DNA from: Kitasatospora purpeofusca
Lineage (GTDB): Bacteria; Actinomycetota; Actinomycetes; Streptomycetales; Streptomycetaceae
Length of the DNA: 64,000 bases
Reading direction: 5' to 3'
NCBI RefSeq assembly: GCF_000718025.1
Contig: NZ_JODS01000033.1
Span: 14,352-78,351 of the forward strand
This document shows positions 15,443-23,305 of this stretch, in pieces. Numbering within the stretch: position 1 is the stretch's first letter; each line of letters begins with the position of its first letter. The translations under genes and the position numbers were made by a program. The notes beneath the pieces are model-generated. The model had not been told where the DNA came from. It worked only from the letters and a program-made list of their open reading frames with translations, and made no database searches.

Positions 15443-16525
15443 GTGAACGAGACGATCATGGCCGCTGCCCGCGAACGAGCCGCCGGGCACCGGCGGCGGT
15501 TCGACCTCCGCTTCGAGGCGTACTTCGACGCCCTGCCGGAGCGTCTCGACACGCCCGCGCTCAGCCGCTTCACCCCGCGCTGCCTGGAGCTGCTGCGGGA
15601 CCTCTCGCTGCGCGGGGGCAAGCGGCTGCGGGTCGCCCTGCTGTACGAGGCCGCCCGGCTGGTGACCACCGGTCCGGTGCCCGGTCTGGCAGAGGCCGCG
15701 CTGAGCATCGAACTGCTGCAGACGCACGGGCTCGTCCACGACGACATCATCGACGACGCGCCCCTGCGGCGCGGCGGCCCGTCCACCTACTACGCCTACC
15801 GCCAGGAGTTCCCGGCGGCGGACCGCACCGCGCTCGGCCTGGCCGTCCTGGCCGGGGACCTCGCCGCCTTCCTGTCGATGCGGGTCCTGCTGGAGGCGGA
15901 CGTCCCCGCCGAACTGCGGCAGGCGATGCTGGAAGTGCAGTTGGACGCCGGCGCCGAGACGGTGGCCGGCCAGATCGTCGACCTCGAACGCGACCTCCGG
16001 CGGATCCCGGACGAGGAGTTCCTGCACACCGTCTGCGAGTACAAGTCCACCCGGTACTCCGTGCTCGCGCCGCTGCGGCTGGGCCTGCTGGCCGCCGGGG
16101 AGCGCCTCGGCGGCGAGGAGGACGCGCGGCTGCGCCGCTACGCGATCCCGGTCGGCATCGGCGGCCAGCTGCGCGACGACTACCTCGACCTGTTCGGCGA
16201 CGAGGACAGCACCGGCAAGTCCACCGGCGCCGACCTCCGCGCGGGCCGCCGCAGCTACGCCGTGAGCGCCCTGCTCGCGGCCGCCGACGAGGAGCAGCGG
16301 GCCGTGGTGGAGTCCGCGCTCGGCGACCCGCACTGCCCGGCCGCGACGGTCGAGCGGGTCCGCGAGCTGGCCCGGCGGCTGGGCGTGGACCGCAAGCTCC
16401 GGGCCGACATGCGCCGCTGCGCCGAGGCTGCCGCCGCCGAGGCCGGGACATGGCGCCCGCACTGGCGCGAGGAGGCGGTGGCCTTCTTCGCGGGCCTGCC
16501 GCTCGCCAACGTGGTGGGCTCCTGA
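15443..16525 (+). CDS. Polyprenyl diphosphate synthase (trans, GGPP-synthase-like)
   Basis: The 360-residue protein carries the two Asp-rich motifs of trans-prenyltransferases: HDDIIDDAPLRRGGPS (first, DDIID followed by a further Asp) and GGQLRDDYLDLFGD (second), with LRGGKRLR for isopentenyl diphosphate binding. It condenses isopentenyl diphosphate onto allylic diphosphates. The residues before the first motif (SIELLQTHGLVHDD) are small or aliphatic, compatible with a C20 product, but product length is a guess. No terpene cyclase is adjacent. The start is GTG 15443. Confidence 0.85.
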   Translation: MNETIMAAARERAAGHRRRFDLRFEAYFDALPERLDTPALSRFTPRCLELLRDLSLRGGKRLRVALLYEAARLVTTGPVPGLAEAALSIELLQTHGLVHDDIIDDAPLRRGGPSTYYAYRQEFPAADRTALGLAVLAGDLAAFLSMRVLLEADVPAELRQAMLEVQLDAGAETVAGQIVDLERDLRRIPDEEFLHTVCEYKSTRYSVLAPLRLGLLAAGERLGGEEDARLRRYAIPVGIGGQLRDDYLDLFGDEDSTGKSTGADLRAGRRSYAVSALLAAADEEQRAVVESALGDPHCPAATVERVRELARRLGVDRKLRADMRRCAEAAAAEAGTWRPHWREEAVAFFAGLPLANVVGS

Positions 16526-16579
16526 ACCAGACACCCCCGGCCCGCCGCACCTCCTCCCGGGGGGCTCCAGGGTCGCGGG

Positions 16580-17329
16580 CTACTTCCCGGCCCACCCCAG
16601 GAGGTCGATCCGCAGCTTCGGGTTCTCGGCGTCGTTGTCGACGGAGAGGACCTTGAAGTACCTCGGGTATCCCTCGGCGGTCCGCAGACAGAACCGGTCT
16701 CCCGGAACGGGGACCACGATCCGGCCGTCGCTGAGGGTGGAGGCGATCTCCTGGCAGCGCTTCGGCCCCGGCACCGGCTCCCCGTCCGGGACCCGGGCCA
16801 TCACCGCATCGTTGTCCGGGGCGAGGTAGGCCTTGCCGCCGACGACCCCGGTGATCCTCAGGTCGACACTGCCGGCCCCGCCTCTGCTCGGCGTGTTGGG
16901 CTCCAGGTCGACCTGGCCGTCCACCACGTACTGACTGTTGTAGGTGACCAGCCAGCCGGGGTCGACCGGGACGGGTGGGTCCGAGGCCGCCGGAGTGCCG
17001 CCCGTGCCCGCCGCCGGTCCGCCCGTCGTGTCGGGCGCCGCTGCCGACGTGCTCCTCGGAGTGGCGGTGACCGTGACGGTCGCGGTCGCCGTCACGGTCT
17101 CGCTCACGGTCGTCGTCACCGCCGGACGTGCCGCCGTCGGCGAGTTGACGACCACGGGCAGGCCCAGGAAGCCGAGCGCGAGGCCTGCCGCGCCCGTGAG
17201 GGCGGTCACGATCGCCGCCAGATCGGTCCAGCGCCCGGTGCGGCCGGCGACCGCGCGGGGCGGGTGCGGAGGCACCAGCGGAACCACCGGCCCGTCGGAG
17301 CGCGGCGGGTATGACGGATCGCTACTCAT
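16580..17329 (-). CDS. Membrane-anchored protein of unknown function
   Basis: The 249-residue protein has a Pro-rich cytoplasmic N-terminus, one membrane helix (AAIVTALTGAAGLALGFLGL), a Thr/Val-rich low-complexity linker (VSETVTATATVTVTATPRST), then a ~130-residue extracellular domain containing YNSQYVVDGQVDLEP and RCQEIASTLSDGRIVVPVPG. Two cysteines in the outer domain (RCQE and FCLRT) could pair. The architecture is common among streptomycete surface proteins. I recognise no enzymatic motif. Confidence 0.65.
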   Translation of the reverse strand: MSSDPSYPPRSDGPVVPLVPPHPPRAVAGRTGRWTDLAAIVTALTGAAGLALGFLGLPVVVNSPTAARPAVTTTVSETVTATATVTVTATPRSTSAAAPDTTGGPAAGTGGTPAASDPPVPVDPGWLVTYNSQYVVDGQVDLEPNTPSRGGAGSVDLRITGVVGGKAYLAPDNDAVMARVPDGEPVPGPKRCQEIASTLSDGRIVVPVPGDRFCLRTAEGYPRYFKVLSVDNDAENPKLRIDLLGWAGK

Positions 17330-17902
17330 CGTTCCCCCTTCGAGAGTCGGAACGATGATGGCAGCGGCGGGCGCCGCGAGACAGCCGCACCGCGCAATTC
17401 GCCATGCCGAAGCGACTCGTGACCGGTCAACGAGTCCTGCGCCGCGGGCGCGCCGCGCGTTCGACGGGTGGACGATCCATCCGTCTTCGATCGGATCGAC
17501 GAAGGTGATAGTTCGTCAATTCCCCGCGGAATTGGCCGCCCCCGGAGCGAGTGGCCGCGAGCAGCGGGAACAACCGGAACGGGCGGCCCGGCGCCGACGC
17601 GGAAAAAGCCCGTGGTGACCGGGATTTCGGCGACGCGGAAAAGGTTCGCCCAAGTGGAGGGTGTGCGATCTCCCCGTGGAACGGCGCCGCCATACCGGCG
17701 CGTCGGGTGACCAAGTCGTCACTCTGTGAAGTCACTTGAACCCCAGGAGACAGCCGAGACAGACCTCGCCCCGTTCACATGTCAACCACACATCCTTGAA
17801 GCGACATCCTCAACAGCCATTGTGGCTCCGCAGGCTCGGCGGGTAGAGTCCCGGTCCGCCGAGTACCGAACAAGTGCTCGCACGGCATTCTTTGGGGCGG
17901 GC
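17330..17902. other. Upstream region of the biosynthetic operon
   Basis: This 573-base space separates the divergent membrane-anchored protein from the first cluster gene. It is less GC-biased than its surroundings. A near-palindrome GACTCGT-N9-ACGAGTC lies at 17414-17436, and three GTCAC/GTGAC blocks crowd at about 17707-17735 (GTGACCAAGTCGTCAC, then GTCAC). These are candidate regulator sites. The open frame from 17726 lacks a ribosome site and coding bias before 17903, so I do not call it coding. Confidence 0.5.
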
Positions 17903-19489
17903 ATGACAAATAACCGCAGCATCCACGGGGCCAGTTCCGACCTGATTGACGCGTTCACGGAAACCGTGCGCCGATATCCCGAACGACCGGCGGTCGTCCA
18001 CCACGGAGACACGCTGACTTACCGCCAACTCGGGGAGTTGGTACGTACCTTGGCCCACCGCCTCGGTACCGGACCCGGTGTGGTGGCCGTTCCGGCGACC
18101 CACACGCCGGACACCGTTGTCGCCCTGCTCGGCATCCTCGCGGCCGGTGGGGCGTACTGCCCGGTCGACCCGGCGTTCCCGCCGCAGCGGCGGCAGGACA
18201 TGCTGGCCGCGGTCGGCTGCCGGACGGCGGTCGGCCCGGGCATCGCGCAACCGGGCGTGCGCGTGGTCGAGTTACCGGGCACGACCACCGGAACGCCGGC
18301 CGGAGCGCAGGACGCTCCGGAGCGGACCGGGCCGGAGCAGCCGGCGTACCTGCTCTTCACCTCGGGTTCGACCGGGCAGCCGAAACCCGTGGTCACACCG
18401 CGCCGGGCGATCTCCGCCACGGTGGACTCGCTGCGCACCCTGTTCGGCCTCACCGCCGAGGACCGGGTGCTGCAGTTCGCCTCGCTGAACTGGGACACCT
18501 GCTTCGAGGAGATCCTCCCGACCCTCACCGGCGGTGCCGCGCTCGTCCTCGACCGCGACGCCCACTCCGGCTCGTTCCCGCGCTTCCTGCGGATGGTGGA
18601 GCGGGAGCGGATCGGCGTGCTGGACCTGCCCACCGCGTTCTGGCACGAACTCGTCCTCCACCTCGCCGAGGAGGGCCTCGCGCTGCCCGAGTGCGTCCGG
18701 CTGCTGGTGATCGGCGGGGAGGCCGCCAACCCGGCCCGGCTCGCCGACTGGGCCGCCCTGGACACCGGGCGGATCCGGCTGCTCAACACCTACGGGTCCA
18801 CCGAGACCACGCTGATCACCCATGCCGTCGACCTGCACGGACCGCTGGCGGCCGCGCGGGACCGGCCGTGGGCGGCGGGCGACCGGGTGCCGATCGGGCG
18901 TGCCCTGCCCCATGTGTACGAACGGATCAGCGAGCAGGGCGAGTTGCTGATCGGCGGGCCCGCCGTCGCGCTCGGCTACCTGGGACTTCCCGAGGCCACC
19001 GCGGATCGCTTCACCGAGGACGCCGAGGGCGTGCGCTGGTACCGCACCGGCGACCGGGTGGGCCGGGCGCCGGACGGCGTACTGACCCACCAGGGGCGGC
19101 TGGACGGCGAGTTCAAGGTGCGCGGGATCCGGGTCGACCCGGCCGAGGTCGAGGCACACCTCGCCGGACACCCGGGCGTGCACGCGGTCGCGGTCACGGG
19201 GACGACCCTGGCCGGCCGGTCCGCGCTGGTCGCGTACGTGGTCCCGCGCGCCGGGGCGGCGGCCGGGACCCTGGGCGCCGATCTCCGGACGTACCTGCGG
19301 GACCGGGTGCCCGGCCATCTGGTGCCCAGCCGGATCACCGTCGTGCCGGAGCTGGTGCTCACGGCCAGCGGCAAGGTCGACCGGGCCGGCTCGCACCGCC
19401 TCCACTCGGCGCGCGGCGCCGGTGCCGGCCGGGGCACCGGCGAGGGCGCGGGGGCCCAGCTGCCCGAGCCCGAACCCGCGCACCACTAG
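17903..19489 (+). CDS. Stand-alone NRPS adenylation domain
   Basis: The 528-residue protein is an adenylation domain without condensation or carrier domains. Core motifs appear in order: LLFTSGSTGQPKP (A3, residues ~150), FASLNWDTCFEEILPTLTGG (A4, with the Asp that normally binds the substrate amino group), NTYGSTET (A5), YRTGDR (A7), GRLDGEFKVRGIRVDPAEVE (A8) and TASGKVDR (A10, catalytic Lys). It should activate an amino acid as adenylate and load the carrier protein encoded next. Codon 124 is TTA (18272-18274), implying control by the bldA tRNA. ATG 17903 is chosen over upstream starts. The 205-base gap to the carrier gene is unusual. Confidence 0.9.
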   Translation: MTNNRSIHGASSDLIDAFTETVRRYPERPAVVHHGDTLTYRQLGELVRTLAHRLGTGPGVVAVPATHTPDTVVALLGILAAGGAYCPVDPAFPPQRRQDMLAAVGCRTAVGPGIAQPGVRVVELPGTTTGTPAGAQDAPERTGPEQPAYLLFTSGSTGQPKPVVTPRRAISATVDSLRTLFGLTAEDRVLQFASLNWDTCFEEILPTLTGGAALVLDRDAHSGSFPRFLRMVERERIGVLDLPTAFWHELVLHLAEEGLALPECVRLLVIGGEAANPARLADWAALDTGRIRLLNTYGSTETTLITHAVDLHGPLAAARDRPWAAGDRVPIGRALPHVYERISEQGELLIGGPAVALGYLGLPEATADRFTEDAEGVRWYRTGDRVGRAPDGVLTHQGRLDGEFKVRGIRVDPAEVEAHLAGHPGVHAVAVTGTTLAGRSALVAYVVPRAGAAAGTLGADLRTYLRDRVPGHLVPSRITVVPELVLTASGKVDRAGSHRLHSARGAGAGRGTGEGAGAQLPEPEPAHH

Positions 19490-19694
19490 TACCAATTGCA
19501 CCAACAGCACCACTGGCGCCGGGAACCCCGGCGCGCAGCACCGCCGCCCGGCAAACCACCAGCCGGAGCCGCGCCCGTTCGTCGTACGTACCCGTCGTAC
19601 CCACTCGCCGTACCCGCCCGGGCCCACCCGTACGGCCCCCGCACCAGGTGCCCCACCGGCGCACCGCACCCCGATGGCCAAAGGAGATCCCTCG

Positions 19695-19937
19695 TTGAGC
19701 AGCGTAGACACCACCCCCGCCGACACGGACGGACTGGTGACGATCTTCCGCCGCGTCCTGGAGACGGACGACGTCGCGGCGGACTCGGACTTCTTCCTCC
19801 TCGGCGGTGACTCGCTCATCGCCACCCGCGTCCTGAGCGCGGTCGCCCGGAACTACGGCGTCGAGCTGTCCTTCGAGGACTTCGTGCTCGCGCCCACCCC
19901 GGCCGGTCTGGTCGAGCTGATCGCGGCCGCGAGATGA
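19695..19937 (+). CDS. Stand-alone peptidyl/acyl carrier protein
   Basis: The 80-residue protein has the 4'-phosphopantetheine site GGDSLIATRVL with Ser40, preceded by DSDFFLLGG and followed by ELSFEDFVLAPTPAGLVEL, which is the peptidyl carrier type. The start is TTG at 19695, eight bases after AAGGAG; the ATG at 19674 precedes that ribosome site and is rejected. The stop overlaps the amine oxidase start (ATGA), so the two are translationally coupled, suggesting oxidation of a carrier-bound substrate. Confidence 0.9.
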   Translation: MSSVDTTPADTDGLVTIFRRVLETDDVAADSDFFLLGGDSLIATRVLSAVARNYGVELSFEDFVLAPTPAGLVELIAAAR

Positions 19938-21358
19938 CCGGCCCCACCACCAACGGCCCCACCGCGAACGGCCCTGCCCGGGTGGCCTCCGCCGTGGTGA
20001 TCGGCGCCGGGCTGGCCGGTCTCACGGCCGCCGAGGGGCTGGCGGCGCGCGGGGTGGAGGTCACCGTGCTGGAGGCCCGCCCGCGGGTCGGCGGGCGCAC
20101 GCACGGGATCGAGGTCGCGCCCGGCGCCTGGATCGACGCGGGCGCCGCCTACCTCGGCGCCAAGCACACCGAACTCCTGGCGCTGATCAAGGACCTGGAC
20201 CTCGCCACCACGCCCACCACCATGCTCGGCGCGAGCCGGTTCGCCCTGAGCCCCACCACCGAAGCGGACGCGGACGGCGAACTCGCCACCCGGGACGGCC
20301 GGTTCCCGCCGCTCAACGCGGTCGCGCTCGGCGACCTGTTCGACCGGCTCGCCGAACTCACCGCCCAGGTCGACCCGGAGGCGCCCTGGCTCACCCCGGA
20401 CGCCGAACGGCTGGACGCCCTCACCGCCGCCGAGTGGGCCGAGCAGGAGCTCGACCACCCGGACGCCCGGCTGTTCTTCCCGCTCTTCCTCGGCGAGATG
20501 ATGGCCGCCGACCCGGCCGACGTCTCGGTCCTGCACATGGCCTTCTACCTGCGCTCGGGCGGCGGACTGCGCTATCTGAACGCCTTCGAGGGCGGAGCCC
20601 AGGAGGACCGGGTCGCCGGCGGCGCGCACCTGCTGTGCGAGCGGCTCGCCGCCCGGCTGACGGACCGGCGGCCCGGTTCGGTGCGGCTCGGCGAACCGGT
20701 GCGGTCCGTGGTCCAGGACGGCGAGGGCGTCACCGTGCACACCGAGGCGGGCGGGGTCTACCGGGCCGAGGTCGCCGTGGTGGCACTGCCGCCGCTGCTC
20801 GCCGAGTCGCTGGACCTGCGGCCCGTGCGGCCGGCCCCGCGCGCGGGCGAGCGGACCGGACGCGGCTGCGCGGTCAAGGTCAACCTGGTCTACCCCGCGC
20901 CGGTCTGGCGCGCGCACGGACTCTCCGGCTGGTCGGTCAACGCCCGGGGCCCGCTGCTCTCCACCGTGGACGACTCGCCGGCCGACGCGCCGGACGGGTC
21001 CCGGGTCGGCGTGCTCACCGGCTTCGTCACCGGCGCGGAGGCGCACCGCTACGCGGCCCTGGGGCCGGAGGAGCAGCGCGCGGCCGCCGTCGAGCAGGCC
21101 GCCTCGCTGTTCCCGATGCTGCCCGAGCCGATCGGCTTCCACCGCACCGACTGGGTGAACGAGCCCTACAGCAAGGGGTGTTACGCGGCGCTGTTCGGGC
21201 CCGGCGACTGGTCGCGGCTCGGCCCGGCGCTTACCGCGCCGCACGGCCGGGTGCACTGGGCCGGCACCGAGACCAGTACCGAGTTCTTCGGCCTGCTGGA
21301 GGGCGCGATCCGCTCCGGCCACCGGGTCGTCACGGAGATCCTCGACGCCGAGGGCTGA
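19934..21358 (+). CDS. Flavin amine oxidase (monoamine-oxidase-like)
   Basis: The 474-residue enzyme has an N-terminal Rossmann FAD site, VVIGAGLAGLTAAEGLAARG with the acidic ribose contact EARPRVGGRTHG. It ends with HWAGTETSTEFFGLLEGAIR, the usual C-terminal FAD motif of amine oxidases. Cys416 in YSKGCYAALF aligns with the cysteine that binds FAD covalently in monoamine oxidases. It oxidises a C-N bond to an imine using oxygen. In this operon the substrate may be an amino group of the carrier-bound or free beta-amino acid. No signal peptide, so cytoplasmic. Confidence 0.9.
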   Translation: MTGPTTNGPTANGPARVASAVVIGAGLAGLTAAEGLAARGVEVTVLEARPRVGGRTHGIEVAPGAWIDAGAAYLGAKHTELLALIKDLDLATTPTTMLGASRFALSPTTEADADGELATRDGRFPPLNAVALGDLFDRLAELTAQVDPEAPWLTPDAERLDALTAAEWAEQELDHPDARLFFPLFLGEMMAADPADVSVLHMAFYLRSGGGLRYLNAFEGGAQEDRVAGGAHLLCERLAARLTDRRPGSVRLGEPVRSVVQDGEGVTVHTEAGGVYRAEVAVVALPPLLAESLDLRPVRPAPRAGERTGRGCAVKVNLVYPAPVWRAHGLSGWSVNARGPLLSTVDDSPADAPDGSRVGVLTGFVTGAEAHRYAALGPEEQRAAAVEQAASLFPMLPEPIGFHRTDWVNEPYSKGCYAALFGPGDWSRLGPALTAPHGRVHWAGTETSTEFFGLLEGAIRSGHRVVTEILDAEG

Positions 21359-21378
21359 CCCCCGCGCCACCGCCCCAC

Positions 21379-21420
21379 CGAACCACCGCTCCGCCGAACC
21401 ACCGCTCCGCCGAACCAACG
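21379..21420. repeat. 16-bp tandem repeat in operon spacer
   Basis: The unit CGAACCACCGCTCCGC occurs 2.6 times in the 185-base gap between the amine oxidase and the acyl ligase. The remainder of the gap is ACC/CACC-rich low-complexity sequence ending in AGGAG before the next gene. Confidence 0.6.
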
Positions 21421-21543
21421 GCACCACTGGAACCACCGGCACCACCTCCCCGGCACGCGCACACCCGCACCAGTTCTCCCTCACCGCACAGCCCGCGCTC
21501 CAGTTCCACAAGAACCGCGGGCCACCCCCCTCAGGAGACCGCC

Positions 21544-23298
21544 ATGAGCGACGAGAGTTCCTCCCCGAACAACGGCCCCTCCGCCGCGCCCACCGCCCCC
21601 TCCCCGGTCGCTCCGCTCGCCGCGCGCGAGCAGCTGATGGCCGAGCCCGGGCTCGGGGCCGGCAACTTCCTCGACCACGCCCTCGCCGTGAACCCCAACC
21701 GCGCGGTCCCCTTCGCCTTCAGCCACCACCTCGACCACCGCGGCGCGGTGGTGCTGCGCGGCCACAGCCTCCAGGACCTCGCCGCCCTGCGCGACCGCTA
21801 CGCCGCCTGGTACCACGCGAACGGCGTGCGCCCGGGCGAGCCGGTGGCGGTCGTGATCGCCGAGGGCCTGGAGCCGCTGCTGCACTTCCTCGCGCTCACC
21901 GCGCTGGGCGCCGTCCCGGCGCTGGTCAACGACGCCATGCGGCACGACGTGATGGTCCGCTACCTCAACCACGTCGGCGTGGTCGGCGTGGTCGCCGACG
22001 ACACCACCCGCCTCGCCGCCGCCTACCGCCAGGACCCGCAGCGCCGCCCGAGGTTCATCGCGCTCGCCGCCGAGATCCAGGCCTTCGACGCGGACGCCTC
22101 CGGCGGCCTGCCCGCCGAGTACCCGTACCGGCACGCGGCGGACGACGTGGTCGCGCTGATCCACTCCTCCGGCACCACCGGCACTCCGAAGTCGACGATG
22201 CTGGCGCACCGGCAGTTCTGGGACGGCAAGCAGCCGCGCATGGTGCGCTTCCCGGCCGAGCCGGAGGACCGGCTGATGTCGCTGATGCCGCACACCCACG
22301 CCGGCGGCTTGAGCTACTTCCTCACCGCGACCCTGCTCGGCCTGCCGACCGTGGTGATGGCGGACTGGCGGCGCTCGGTGGTCGAGCCGGTGATGGAGGC
22401 CTTCCGGCCCACCATGGTCGCCTCCTTCCCGCGCACCTTCGTCGAACTCGCCACCGGTGAGCTGCCGGTGGCCGGCGCGGCCAAGGTGCACTCCTGGTTC
22501 AACACCGGCGACAGCGCGCACTACGGGCACATCCGCCGGCTGGTGCAGCTGGGTGAGCGCCCGGCGGGCCTGATCCGCCCCTGGCTGCTGCCGCAGGAGA
22601 AGGCCGAGCAACCCGCGCTGCCCGGTTCGCAGTTCGTCGACGGCCTGGGCTCCTCCGAGATGGGCATGGCGCTGTTCGGCCAGGTCACCACGCCGGAGAG
22701 CGTCCGCAACGACCGCTGCGTGGGCAAGCCGCTCGAAGTGGTGCGCCGGGCGGCGGTGCTGGACCAGGACGGCAACGAAGTGCCGGACGGCACGGTCGGG
22801 TTGCTCGGGATCGACTCGCCCTCGCGGACGCCCGGCTACTGGAACAACGCGCGGCTGACCGAGAGCTTCGAACTGGCCGGGTACTGGCTGACCGGGGACC
22901 TCGCCCGGCGCGACGCCGAGGGCCGGTTCTACCACCTGGACCGCACCGTGGACGTCATCGACACCTCGGCCGGGCCGGTCTACAGCCTGCCGGTCGAGGA
23001 GGTGCTGCTCGCGGACTGCGCCGAGCTGGTCCGGGACTGCTCGGTGGTCGGTGTGCCGGGCGCCGCAGGTGAGGGGCAACGACCGGTCGCCGTGGTCCAG
23101 TTGCAGCAGGACGCGGAGTCCGTGACCGCGGAGGAGGTGCTGGAGGCCGCCAACAAGGCGCTGGCCGGGGCCGGACTGGCCGCGCTCGCCGCCGTCCGGA
23201 TCGCCCGCACGGCGGCGGAGTTCCCGCTCGGGCCGACCGGCAAGGTGCTCAAGCGCGAACTGCGCACCCGCTTCGCCACCCTCTTCACCGCCCAGTAG
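21544..23298 (+). CDS. Acyl-adenylate-forming ligase (ANL superfamily)
   Basis: The 584-residue enzyme has the AMP-binding P-loop VALIHSSGTTGTPKSTM, a glycine-rich DGLGSSEMGMALFG in place of the usual YGxTE, GYWLTGDLARRDAEG for the ribose-binding Asp, and PLGPTGKVLKREL with the catalytic Lys of the C-terminal domain. It is longer and more divergent than fatty acyl-AMP ligases. It activates a carboxylate, then passes it to CoA, a carrier protein or an amine; which cannot be told. AGGAG precedes the ATG. Seven bases separate its stop from the next start. Confidence 0.85.
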   Translation: MSDESSSPNNGPSAAPTAPSPVAPLAAREQLMAEPGLGAGNFLDHALAVNPNRAVPFAFSHHLDHRGAVVLRGHSLQDLAALRDRYAAWYHANGVRPGEPVAVVIAEGLEPLLHFLALTALGAVPALVNDAMRHDVMVRYLNHVGVVGVVADDTTRLAAAYRQDPQRRPRFIALAAEIQAFDADASGGLPAEYPYRHAADDVVALIHSSGTTGTPKSTMLAHRQFWDGKQPRMVRFPAEPEDRLMSLMPHTHAGGLSYFLTATLLGLPTVVMADWRRSVVEPVMEAFRPTMVASFPRTFVELATGELPVAGAAKVHSWFNTGDSAHYGHIRRLVQLGERPAGLIRPWLLPQEKAEQPALPGSQFVDGLGSSEMGMALFGQVTTPESVRNDRCVGKPLEVVRRAAVLDQDGNEVPDGTVGLLGIDSPSRTPGYWNNARLTESFELAGYWLTGDLARRDAEGRFYHLDRTVDVIDTSAGPVYSLPVEEVLLADCAELVRDCSVVGVPGAAGEGQRPVAVVQLQQDAESVTAEEVLEAANKALAGAGLAALAAVRIARTAAEFPLGPTGKVLKRELRTRFATLFTAQ

Positions 23299-23305
23299 CA
23301 CGGGA

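Noticed and set aside
17427..17735. Minus-strand 102-codon ORF upstream of the adenylation-domain gene
   Set aside because: Third-position G/C bias is weak, there is no ribosome site, and the peptide is basic low-complexity sequence.
17726..17902. N-terminal extension of the adenylation-domain protein from ATG 17726
   Set aside because: The 59 extra residues do not match A-domain N-termini and coding bias begins only at about 17903.
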